A stretch of DNA of 6,698 nucleotides from Pelotomaculum sp. UBA3103 (GCA_002365855.1 DFAP01000060.1:1-6698), one strand, 5' to 3'. Positions 1 through 5,778 are shown, counted from the first letter of the stretch. Notes: generated from the sequence alone by a model not told the origin. Numbers and translations are program-made.

Positions 1-56
1 TCAACTGCATAAGTCCTGTATGATATATAAGTATTATTATATAACTATAGAGGGAG

Positions 57-818
57 ATGGAGAAGATTAAATTGGCTAATGGAATAGAAATGCTTCAAAT
101 TTCAGCAAACATTATGGGAGAGCAGAACATCATCCACCCGACACTGCTCTGGGACGAGGACGAGGTAATCCTGGTGGACGCGGGATTTCCAGGCCAACTG
201 CCAAAAATTCGTGAAGCCATGGAGAAGGCTGGGGCGCCCCTTGAGAGGCTCAGTAAAATTATTATTACGCATCATGATATTGACCATATAGGCAGCCTGG
301 CAAGCATTTTGAAAGAGCTGCCTCAAAGAGTTGAAATAATAGCTCATGAAGAGGAAATTCCTTATATCCAGGGTGAGCGGCAGTCTGTTAAAATGAACCC
401 GGATAGGATGGCTCAGCCTGAGGCACAGCTTAACTCCCTGCCGGAAGAGCAGCGCCAGCTTATGAAGAAGATGTTTGGAAGCCTTAAGGATCTCAAGGCC
501 AGTGTTGACCGCTCAGTAGACGATGGAGAGATCCTGCCGTACTGCGGTGAAATCACCGTCATTCACACCCCGGGCCACACCCCTGGTCATATATGCCTCT
601 ACCTTAAACAGAGCAAGATATTAATAGCCGGCGACACCTTGTTTGTAGACGGCCCGATGCTGGTAAGGGCCCCGCTGTTTATTGACTTTGATGTGGATCT
701 GGCTGACAAGTCACTAAAAAAGCTTGCCCAATACGACATTGAAGCGGTTGTTTGCTACCATGGCGGGCTATATAAAGGTAACGTCAACCGTCGCATCGCG
801 GAATTAACCAACGGGTAA
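57..818 (+). CDS. MBL-fold metallo-hydrolase
   Basis: This is a 253-residue soluble metallo-beta-lactamase-fold hydrolase, about the usual length for a single-domain member; the substrate cannot be told from sequence. The metal-site motifs appear in order: THHDIDHIG at residues 71-79 (H72, D74, D76, H77), HTPGHTPGH at 170-178 with H174 the expected ligand, AGDTLF at 191-196 with the bridging D193, and CYHGG at 233-237 with the last histidine H235. The first motif reads HxDxDH where the classical form is HxHxDH. There is no signal peptide or membrane segment, so it should be cytoplasmic. An in-frame TAG at 48-50 limits the start. The ATG at 57 directly abuts its GGGAG sequence, which is too close for good initiation; a TTG at 72, nine bases after GGAG (59-62), is a credible alternative that would remove five residues. 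It probably forms its own transcription unit, separated from tetR by a hairpin. Confidence 0.93.
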   Translation: MEKIKLANGIEMLQISANIMGEQNIIHPTLLWDEDEVILVDAGFPGQLPKIREAMEKAGAPLERLSKIIITHHDIDHIGSLASILKELPQRVEIIAHEEEIPYIQGERQSVKMNPDRMAQPEAQLNSLPEEQRQLMKKMFGSLKDLKASVDRSVDDGEILPYCGEITVIHTPGHTPGHICLYLKQSKILIAGDTLFVDGPMLVRAPLFIDFDVDLADKSLKKLAQYDIEAVVCYHGGLYKGNVNRRIAELTNG

Positions 819-820
819 AA

Positions 821-836
821 GATGGGATCAGGCTTT
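821..836 (+). repeat. degenerate single arm of the GGGGTCAGGCTT repeat
   Basis: The bases GGGATCAGGCTTT just after the hydrolase stop codon differ by one base from the GGGGTCAGGCTT arm of the large palindrome at 3945-4012. No matching second arm is present nearby, so this looks like a decayed or half copy of the same dispersed repeat. Chance similarity is possible for so short a match. Confidence 0.35.
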
Positions 837-880
837 CTAAGCTCCCGCCCATTCCATGACCTTTTCCCATTGTTTCGTTA

Positions 881-914
881 AAAACAGGATTGACCACATG
901 GTCAATCCTGTTTT
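881..914 (+). terminator. 15-bp-arm hairpin, possible terminator of the hydrolase gene, overlapping the tetR promoter
   Basis: Two perfect 15-base arms (AAAACAGGATTGACC at 881-895 and its reverse complement at 900-914) enclose the four-base loop ACAT. The 3' arm ends in TTTT and is followed by ATAATAT. This has the A-stem-T layout of an intrinsic terminator and lies 62 bases past the hydrolase stop codon. The same bases contain operator 1 and the -35 element of the tetR promoter, so the symmetry may serve repressor binding, termination, or both. The stem is only moderately GC-rich and the T-run short, so termination is an inference. Confidence 0.5.
890..905. promoter_or_regulatory. operator 1 for the TetR repressor
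   Basis: TTGACCACATGGTCAA is an imperfect palindrome with six-base arms (TTGACC/GGTCAA) around ACAT. Its exact reverse complement recurs at 931-946. Paired palindromes of about 16 bp just upstream of a tetR-family gene are the usual layout of its own operators. This copy covers the -35 hexamer and the upstream spacer, where a bound repressor would block RNA polymerase. Confidence 0.82.
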
Positions 915-919
915 ATAAT
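890..919 (+). promoter_or_regulatory. sigma-A type promoter of the tetR-ABC operon
   Basis: A -35 element TTGACC (890-895; five of six bases match TTGACA) and a perfect -10 TATAAT (914-919) are separated by 18 bp. Transcription would start near 926, giving a leader of about 37 bases that contains operator 2 and the ribosome binding site. The promoter is embedded in operator 1, which predicts repression by the adjacent TetR protein. No other good promoter is visible before the ABC genes. Confidence 0.78.
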
Positions 920-930
920 ATAAGCAGCGT

Positions 931-946
931 TTGACCATGTGGTCAA
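931..946. promoter_or_regulatory. operator 2 for the TetR repressor
   Basis: TTGACCATGTGGTCAA is the exact reverse complement of operator 1. The two centres are 41 bp apart, close to four helical turns, so bound dimers would face the same side of the DNA. This copy lies downstream of the predicted transcription start, within the tetR leader, where it could act as a roadblock or allow cooperative binding. It contains a GTG (939) in frame with tetR, which is unlikely to be the real start. Confidence 0.82.
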
Positions 947-962
947 GTCAGGGGTGTATAAT

Positions 963-1571
963 ATGTCTGATGATAAGAAAACTATAGTTATTAAAGCCGC
1001 CCTGGAGGAATTTGCCGAAAACGGCTATGCAGCCGCATCCACAAATACCATAACCCGTAAGGCAGGGATTTCCAAGGGCCTGCTTTTTCACTATTTTGGG
1101 AGTAAGCAGCAGCTCTACCTGGCGGTTCTGGACTTTTGTATGGACCAGGTCCTGGCCCGTTTTGACGAGGAATTAAAATATGTGTCCCGGGACATTATCG
1201 AACGAATTGTTGAACTGAACAAGCTAAAATTAAGGCTGAATGCAGACATGCCCCTGTCTCAGCGTTTTTTGACGGAAGCATTTATTAAACCTCCGGAAGG
1301 TCTGGCGAAGGAAATAGCCGTCAGGCAAGTTCATATTTACACCGGGTATATGCCGCTGCTGCTGGAGAATGTGGACAGGAGTAATTTCCGGGAGGATATC
1401 GACCAGGAGAAGGCTGTCGAATTGGTTATAGCTGTCGCCAACGCCGTTGGTGAAAAGTATATTAAGGCTTACCGGGAAGAGGGCGTTGACTTTGATCCCC
1501 TCCTGAGAGCTTTTGTAGAGGAATTAAAGTGCTGCCTGGGTATGATCAAGTATGGGATTTATAAGAATTAG
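963..1571 (+). CDS. TetR/AcrR-family transcriptional repressor
   Basis: This is a 202-residue protein with the normal TetR architecture. Residues 5-50 form the N-terminal DNA-binding domain, with a helix-turn-helix around 28-47 (TITRKAGISKGLLFHYFGSK, including the family's typical HYFGSK). The rest is a helical ligand-binding and dimerisation region, whose ligand cannot be predicted. I chose the ATG at 963 because AGGGGTG (950-956) lies six bases upstream. The frame extends to a GTG at 939, but that codon sits inside operator 2 and has no ribosome binding site. The gene is first in an apparent operon with the ABC genes, 38 bases before the ATPase. Two matching operators directly upstream indicate autoregulation and control of the exporter, relieved when a ligand, plausibly the exported compound, binds. 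Confidence 0.93.
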   Translation: MSDDKKTIVIKAALEEFAENGYAAASTNTITRKAGISKGLLFHYFGSKQQLYLAVLDFCMDQVLARFDEELKYVSRDIIERIVELNKLKLRLNADMPLSQRFLTEAFIKPPEGLAKEIAVRQVHIYTGYMPLLLENVDRSNFREDIDQEKAVELVIAVANAVGEKYIKAYREEGVDFDPLLRAFVEELKCCLGMIKYGIYKN

Positions 1572-1609
1572 GATAAATTAAGTTCAAATTATTAAACGGG
1601 GTGTTTTAA

Positions 1610-2464
1610 ATGCTTGAAGTAACCGGGTTGTCCTATAAGTATCCAGCCGGCAGGGAACCGGCGGTGAATAACGCCTCTTTTACCGTTGAAAAAGGAGAAA
1701 TATTTGGTTTCCTGGGGCCCAGCGGGGCGGGGAAGAGCACCGCCCAGAAGATTCTGATCGGATTATTGAGTGATTACCGGGGCGCGGTCCGGGTCCTGGG
1801 CCGGGATCTCAAATCGTGGGGTAAGGAATACTATGAAAAAATTGGGGTTTCTTTTGAACTTCCCAATAATTTTCAAAAACTAACCGGTCTGGAGAATCTT
1901 CAGTTTTTTCACGCTCTTTTTGCCGGGGAGAAGGAGGAACCCGAGCGTCTTCTGGAAATGGTAGGTCTGGCGGAGGACGCTCAGACAAAAGTCGCCAATT
2001 ATTCTAAGGGAATGCAGATGCGGTTGAATTTTATCAGGTCCTTATTGCACCGGCCGGAACTTCTCTTCCTGGATGAGCCCACCACGGGAATGGACCCGGC
2101 TAACGCCAAGAAAATCAAGGAACTGATTCTGGAAGAGAAGAAAAAAGGGCATACCATTTTTCTGACAACACATAACATGTTCATCGCTGACGAACTGTGC
2201 GACCGGGTAGCCTTCCTCGTGGAAGGAAAAATCGTACTCATTGACACTCCCGGCAAGTTAAAGATCGAGCATGGTGAAAGGGCAGTTGCTGTAAACTTCA
2301 TTAGAGATAACCAGCTTAAAACAGAGAAATTCCCCCTGGAGGGACTGGGTGAGAACAGCGCTTTTCTGCAGATCATCCGCCAGGAAAAGGTGCAAACGAT
2401 TCATACTCTTGAGTCCACCTTAGAGGATATCTTTATCAAGGTGACAGGGAGGAAGCTGTTATGA
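1610..2464 (+). CDS. ABC transporter ATP-binding protein (drug-export type)
   Basis: This 284-residue nucleotide-binding subunit would power the two permeases that follow. Visible motifs are Walker A GPSGAGKST (36-44), a signature loop YSKGMQMRL (131-139) in place of canonical LSGGQ, Walker B LLFLDEP (151-157) with E156 the expected catalytic glutamate, a D-loop region after TTGMDP, and the H-loop H188 in TTHNM. The Q-loop position reads IGVSFELP, so a glutamate (E83) apparently replaces the usual glutamine. The last 60 or so residues form the C-terminal extension common in ABC-2 exporter ATPases. The start has GGGGTG (1598-1603) six bases upstream. The stop overlaps the next start in an ATGA, implying translational coupling. 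The family resembles ATPases annotated as fluoroquinolone or multidrug exporters (Rv2688c type), but the substrate is unproven. Confidence 0.92.
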   Translation: MLEVTGLSYKYPAGREPAVNNASFTVEKGEIFGFLGPSGAGKSTAQKILIGLLSDYRGAVRVLGRDLKSWGKEYYEKIGVSFELPNNFQKLTGLENLQFFHALFAGEKEEPERLLEMVGLAEDAQTKVANYSKGMQMRLNFIRSLLHRPELLFLDEPTTGMDPANAKKIKELILEEKKKGHTIFLTTHNMFIADELCDRVAFLVEGKIVLIDTPGKLKIEHGERAVAVNFIRDNQLKTEKFPLEGLGENSAFLQIIRQEKVQTIHTLESTLEDIFIKVTGRKLL

Positions 2465-3168
2465 GCCGCCTGACCGCTATATTAAAGATGGATGTTCTGC
2501 TCCAGAAAAGGTACGGGCTGTACTATGCCGCCGCGTTTGTGACCCTGGTGTGGGTCGCTGTCCTGACCGCTATACCCTCCGATGTTGTGAGGCCGGCTTT
2601 ACCCTACGTTATCTTTGGTGATCTGGTAGTAATTGGTTTTTTCTTCATTGCCGGGCAGGTTATTTTTGAAAAAACGGAGCGGACTATATACGCCATGGTG
2701 GTCACGCCCCTGAGATTTCGGGAATACCTGACCTCCAAGCTGGCGACATACGCCCTGTTGTCATTACTGGCTTCCCTGGTTATTGCCATGGCAGGAGCAG
2801 GCTTAAATTTTAATCTATATTACCTAGCCCTGGGGGTTGTCCTGACGGCTCTGATTAATACGGCGGTGGGGTTTATCTCTGTGGCGCCCTACCGTTCCAT
2901 AAGTTCATTTCTGGTACCCTCCCAGCTCTACCTGCTTGTCCTGGGTCTGCCTGTTATCCATTTTGCGGGTTTGATCAATTTCCCACTGTTCTATTTGTTT
3001 CCGACCATGGGTTCGCTGTACCTGCTGGTGGGGGCTTTCGGGAATATCACTGCCGGGCAGGCTGCTTACGGTGTTTTTATCCAGGTTGTCTGGATTATTA
3101 TCCTGTTCAGGATCAGCCGGTACAGGTTTGAACGCTATATCGTCGAGCAGAAAGGGGGGCGTGTGTAG
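2461..3168 (+). CDS. ABC-2 type exporter permease, first subunit
   Basis: This 235-residue integral membrane protein has about six hydrophobic segments, near residues 20-38, 48-67, 96-114, 119-141, 152-171 and 202-217. The cytoplasmic stretch after the second segment (FEKTERTIYAMVVTPLRFRE, 69-88) matches the E-rich, TPL-containing coupling loop typical of ABC-2 permeases. It starts with the ATG of an ATGA overlap with the ATPase gene and ends in a TAGTG overlap with the second permease, so the three genes should be made together as one complex. Size and arrangement match permeases annotated as fluoroquinolone export subunits; that substrate label is inference only. Confidence 0.88.
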   Translation: MSRLTAILKMDVLLQKRYGLYYAAAFVTLVWVAVLTAIPSDVVRPALPYVIFGDLVVIGFFFIAGQVIFEKTERTIYAMVVTPLRFREYLTSKLATYALLSLLASLVIAMAGAGLNFNLYYLALGVVLTALINTAVGFISVAPYRSISSFLVPSQLYLLVLGLPVIHFAGLINFPLFYLFPTMGSLYLLVGAFGNITAGQAAYGVFIQVVWIIILFRISRYRFERYIVEQKGGRV

Positions 3169-3899
3169 TGCGGTTCTGGACTGTCTTTGTCCGTAATGAC
3201 CTGAAGAATATCAGCCGAGACTCTCTGCTTATCTATGTACTGACGCTACCGTGGCTTATTCCGGTGGTTTTCCGCCTGGGAATCCCGCCTCTGGCCGCGT
3301 GGCTGGAAAGTGGTTACCACTTTAATCTTGAGCTTTATTATCCGCTGCTCCTCAGTTTTTCTATTGTAATGCAGGTGCCGTTGATTTTTGGTATTGTTTT
3401 CGGTTTTCTGCTGTTAGACGAAAAAGACGACGGTATCCTGGCGGCTATCCAGGTCAGCCCCCTGTCCATGGATGGCTACCTCAGGCACCGCCTGTTATTA
3501 ACGGGGTTCTTAAGTTTGCTTTACGTGGTGGTCATGCTCCCGACTACCGGGATGGTCCCCTGGACGCTGCTGTACAACCTGCTCCCGGTTGTTTTGCTGG
3601 CCGGCCTTCTGGGCGTCGGCGCCACACTTTTAATTGCCGTTGTGGCTAATAACAAGGTGGAAGGATTCGCCCTCATGAAGGCCATGGGCATGCTCATGCT
3701 GGGGCCTCTGGCGGCGTTTTTTATCGAGGGCAGGTGGCAGCTGCTCCTGGGAATAGTACCCAGTTACTGGCTGGCCAAAGCGTACTGGCTGATCAGCGCC
3801 GGCGAAAACGCCTGGCTTTATATCCTGGCCGGTTTTGCTTACTTGCTGCTGATAATTTATTTATTGCTGCAGAGGTTTAACCGTAAACATGCCCTCTAG
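3168..3899 (+). CDS. ABC-2 type exporter permease, second subunit
   Basis: This 243-residue membrane protein is the probable partner of the preceding permease in a heterodimeric channel. Hydrophobic segments lie near residues 22-42, 58-83, 108-127, 131-159, 170-198 (possibly two segments) and 215-235. The loop LLLDEKDDGILAAIQVSPLS (81-100) is the ABC-2 coupling-loop equivalent of FEKTERTIYAMVVTPL in the first subunit, which suggests the two arose by an old duplication. It starts with GTG, whose G is also the last base of the preceding TAG, with GGGGGG (3154-3159) eight bases upstream. It is the last gene of the operon; repeat-rich DNA follows and the next gene is convergent. Confidence 0.88.
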   Translation: MRFWTVFVRNDLKNISRDSLLIYVLTLPWLIPVVFRLGIPPLAAWLESGYHFNLELYYPLLLSFSIVMQVPLIFGIVFGFLLLDEKDDGILAAIQVSPLSMDGYLRHRLLLTGFLSLLYVVVMLPTTGMVPWTLLYNLLPVVLLAGLLGVGATLLIAVVANNKVEGFALMKAMGMLMLGPLAAFFIEGRWQLLLGIVPSYWLAKAYWLISAGENAWLYILAGFAYLLLIIYLLLQRFNRKHAL

Positions 3900-3934
3900 C
3901 AAGTCGGGGCCGGTTCTTGCTTGCTACTTGCCTG
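3900..3934 (+). repeat. 35-bp dispersed repeat, copy A
   Basis: This stretch begins CAAGTCGGGGCCGGTTCTTG and ends CTACTTGCCTG. A near-identical 36-bp copy in the same orientation lies at 5704-5739, and a degenerate one at 6304-6324. The ends carry short inverted arms (GCAAGT at 3899-3904 and ACTTGC at 3927-3932), so it can fold. The GGGGCCGGTTCTTG core resembles REP-type sequences that I associate with IS200-like RAYT transposases in Firmicutes; no transposase gene is present here. Confidence 0.75.
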
Positions 3935-3944
3935 TATAAGGAAT

Positions 3945-4012
3945 GGGGTCAGGCTTAACCTTATTGAATTTCTGTGGACGCTGCCACAGAAATTCAAGTA
4001 AAGCCTGACCCC
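3945..4012. repeat. 68-bp two-stem palindrome, REP-like, between convergent genes
   Basis: The outer arms GGGGTCAGGCTT (3945-3956) and AAGCCTGACCCC (4001-4012) pair perfectly over 12 bp. The inner arms TTGAATTTCTGTGG (3964-3977) and CCACAGAAATTCAA (3984-3997) pair over 14 bp around the loop ACGCTG. The two stems are separated by an unequal internal loop of seven and three bases. It lies between the convergent permease and haloperoxidase genes and could stop transcription from either side, although no T-run follows on either strand. The form suggests a mobile palindromic repeat (REP/MITE-like) rather than a simple terminator. Confidence 0.85.
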
Positions 4013-4029
4013 TTAGACTTACCTTAGAA

Positions 4030-5238
4030 TTAGATTATTATGGTAGTGCCGTCAAACTTAGTGAACGAGAAGCCCCTGAAATCCTCGTTGTAGGTGTTTC
4101 TGTAATCCTGAAGGATCCCGATGGCGACAGCCTCACCCAGCTTCAGGCCCTCGCTACCGTCGGTACGCCAGTGTACACCTGCAGTATTGCGGCCATAGCC
4201 GACATTGGTGGCAAGCTTATTAATCTCCCCACCCACTGTCAAAGGTTCTCCTGAGTAAGGAAGCAGCGATAGACCGTCAGCGCTTGCTACTACCGGATCG
4301 GGGATAATAAACCATTCCTTGAAGAACGCCTTCAGCATGGTGGCGCATGCCCCGGCGCCGCAACTATGGCCGGCAGGATAAGCCGGATGGTAAGGGGAGC
4401 CTTGCGGATAGGCCACAGGTAACAGGTATGTGCCATACTTGTTGAAGACTTCGCTAACAGCCTGCGAATTGAGTAGTTCCTCGTTAATCGGGTAGTCGGC
4501 GGCGCCCGTCAGCTGGTTGTGGACGCGTCCTCCGAACGCCTCGGGCCGTAGCCGGCGATGGACCAGAAATTTTTGGAACCATCCGGCCAGGTTCGCCGCC
4601 CGTGCCGCCCGGGCCACAAAATCCAGAATATGTGGGGCGGCGAAAGTGGCAAAACCGTGCTGTGTCACGGAACGCAGATAAGGGTTGGTTTGGGACAGTG
4701 CCACCGAACCATAACTGAGCAGAATCAGACAGGCGCTGAGAAAACCCTGGTAGGTGAAATCGCGTTGGTTCCATTCGCCCAGATCGCGGTTATTGCGAAT
4801 ATAACGGGGCCTGGGGTCGAACTGATTCGAGGTTGACGGAGGAAATCCATTCTGGATGTTCAACCATTCCTGGTATGAAGTCAGGTAGTCGTCGCCTGCC
4901 ACTGTGGTGCGATTTCGCTGGACAACTGTGGCGGCCCCGAAGGGAATGTCCTTCCACAGAAACTGGGAAATATCAGGCCCCACCAGGTCACCGGGCGTAT
5001 CCCCGCGAAACAGGGTTCCCGTTGTGATCTCCCCACCGATTTTCGGCCCGCGAAAGTCCGAGAATTTCGACAGGTCGGAAGCAGCTGCGAGCGTAAGCGG
5101 ATTTGTGTTGTACCTCGCAAAAGGAACATCACGGGTTAGCGCCAGCCAGTATAGTTCGGCCATTTCACCGGCATTCCAGGCGCTGCTGAAGGCCGGCGCC
5201 GGGAGCATACTCAAATGATGAGAATCAGGACCAGCCAT
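4030..5238 (-). CDS. catalytic fragment of the split haloperoxidase-like gene
   Basis: This open frame gives 402 residues from an ATG lying in the second copy of the 8-bp duplication. It retains every candidate vanadate or phosphate ligand (K223, R231, H284, G290, H291, R350, H356 in its own numbering). No convincing ribosome binding site precedes the ATG. However, the upstream frame ends only about 25 bases past it, so translation by termination-reinitiation is conceivable. If made, it would lack the first 132 residues of the normal protein, so stability is doubtful. Its TAA is at 4030-4032, next to the 68-bp palindrome. Confidence 0.6.
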   Translation of the reverse strand: MAGPDSHHLSMLPAPAFSSAWNAGEMAELYWLALTRDVPFARYNTNPLTLAAASDLSKFSDFRGPKIGGEITTGTLFRGDTPGDLVGPDISQFLWKDIPFGAATVVQRNRTTVAGDDYLTSYQEWLNIQNGFPPSTSNQFDPRPRYIRNNRDLGEWNQRDFTYQGFLSACLILLSYGSVALSQTNPYLRSVTQHGFATFAAPHILDFVARAARAANLAGWFQKFLVHRRLRPEAFGGRVHNQLTGAADYPINEELLNSQAVSEVFNKYGTYLLPVAYPQGSPYHPAYPAGHSCGAGACATMLKAFFKEWFIIPDPVVASADGLSLLPYSGEPLTVGGEINKLATNVGYGRNTAGVHWRTDGSEGLKLGEAVAIGILQDYRNTYNEDFRGFSFTKFDGTTIII

Positions 5239-5636
5239 CTAGCCATCTCGTAGGCATAAGCAGCCTGGGGATTCGCGAGCCTGGCGCCGCCTCTCAAAGG
5301 GATCATTTCAAAATCATCCGGGTTGCCGGTGGACAAGGCCCTGAGAAGGGCCTTGTAAGCATTGAGGTCAACTTCGCCCAACTGATTGTGTGGTAACGCC
5401 TTGGAAAAGTTACCGATTTTGTTAGGGTAACGATCTTCATCGCCGTTGCATGGATGGCCCGGGAGAGGAAGGTTCTTTTGAAATAGCGCTGCGTCCAGAC
5501 GGACTTGAAACGCATCTTGCCGGCGCTGCTGTCCTGTGGCCGGCCCAATATCGCATGATTCCACCATATTGATGTTCAAGTCAAAGGCTTTTCCTTTGCC
5601 GATTTCTTTATTGATATTTAAAAACTCTTTGCTCAT
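5211..5636 (-). CDS. N-terminal fragment of the split haloperoxidase-like gene
   Basis: This open frame gives 141 residues. Residues 1-132 are genuine N-terminal domain, including stretches such as LPLPGHPCNGDEDRYPNKIG that I recall from bacterial haloperoxidase homologues; the last nine (RWLVLILII) are out-of-frame sequence after the duplication, ending at TGA 5211-5213. It contains none of the oxyanion-binding residues, so alone it should be inactive. Its start codon carries the only good ribosome binding site of the locus, with CTCCC on the + strand at 5646-5650. Confidence 0.6.
   Translation of the reverse strand: MSKEFLNINKEIGKGKAFDLNINMVESCDIGPATGQQRRQDAFQVRLDAALFQKNLPLPGHPCNGDEDRYPNKIGNFSKALPHNQLGEVDLNAYKALLRALSTGNPDDFEMIPLRGGARLANPQAAYAYEMARWLVLILII
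5233..5248 (-). repeat. perfect 8-bp tandem duplication causing the frameshift
   Basis: On the - strand the sequence reads G-AGATGGCT-AGATGGCT-GGTCC (AGCCATCT twice on the + strand, 5233-5240 and 5241-5248). With one unit the frame reads ...AYAYEMAGPDSHH..., joining the two halves of the haloperoxidase exactly. With two units the frame shifts and ends at TGA 5211-5213. This is the signature of a recent slipped-strand duplication and is in principle reversible. Confidence 0.93.
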
Positions 5637-5703
5637 AAGGACTCACTCCCTGTTTCATTCTAAGTTCGATCCATAATATGTTAAAAAACTAAATTTGTTC
5701 CAT

Positions 5704-5739
5704 CAAGTCGGGGGCGATTCTTGCTAGCCTACTTGCCTG
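5704..5739 (+). repeat. 36-bp dispersed repeat, copy B
   Basis: This copy begins CAAGTCGGGGGCGATTCTTG and ends CCTACTTGCCTG. It differs from copy A at 3900-3934 by a few substitutions and one extra base, and has the same orientation. The two copies lie on either side of the haloperoxidase locus, about 1.8 kb apart. It lies upstream of that gene's start and of the GyrI-like gene, in a 197-base gap that otherwise holds only a weak promoter and a short palindrome. Confidence 0.75.
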
Positions 5740-5778
5740 AACTACCGACATTGTGTTAGATTATTTTACAAAAGGCTC

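Larger units (their letters stand above)
4030..5636 (-). pseudogene. vanadium-dependent haloperoxidase / PAP2-superfamily enzyme, frameshifted by an 8-bp tandem duplication
   Basis: Two overlapping - strand reading frames together encode one vanadium haloperoxidase-like protein; removing one copy of AGATGGCT (5233-5248) gives a continuous 532-residue product. In that merged numbering the family's oxyanion site is visible: K353 and R361 in KFLVHRRLRPE, H414, G420 and H421 in HPAYPAGHS, and R480 and H486 in GRNTAGVHW. The Lys-to-Arg gap and the histidine five residues before the serine position match algal bromoperoxidases rather than the fungal chloroperoxidase. The usual serine is alanine (A419). 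The family oxidises halides with peroxide using bound vanadate, or acts as acid phosphatase; which applies cannot be read here. There is no obvious signal peptide. The start has GGGAG nine bases upstream. The middle of the gene appears GC-richer than its neighbours and it lies between repeats, which hints at acquisition. Confidence 0.88.

Noticed and set aside
1..56. Promoter for the MBL hydrolase (TATGAT at 19-24 or TATTAT at 32-37).
   Set aside because: The first would need a -35 outside the window and the second has no -35 match at 16-18 bp, so neither can be supported.
939..962. GTG at 939 as the start of the TetR gene, adding eight residues.
   Set aside because: It lies inside operator 2 and has no ribosome binding site, whereas the ATG at 963 has AGGGGTG six bases upstream and fits the family's N-terminal length.
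3900..4012. CRISPR array or insertion sequence end, given repeats and palindromes close together.
   Set aside because: There are no regularly spaced repeats with unique spacers, no transposase gene and no target-site duplication that I can identify.
4484..5218. Several open frames of 60-105 codons on both strands within the haloperoxidase locus.
   Set aside because: They overlap well-supported haloperoxidase coding sequence, have low-complexity Arg/Pro/Gly-rich translations typical of shadow frames in GC-rich genes, and show no recognisable motifs.
5233..5248. Programmed ribosomal frameshift in the haloperoxidase gene.
   Set aside because: There is no slippery heptamer or stimulatory structure at the junction, and the perfect 8-bp tandem duplication fully explains the frame change.
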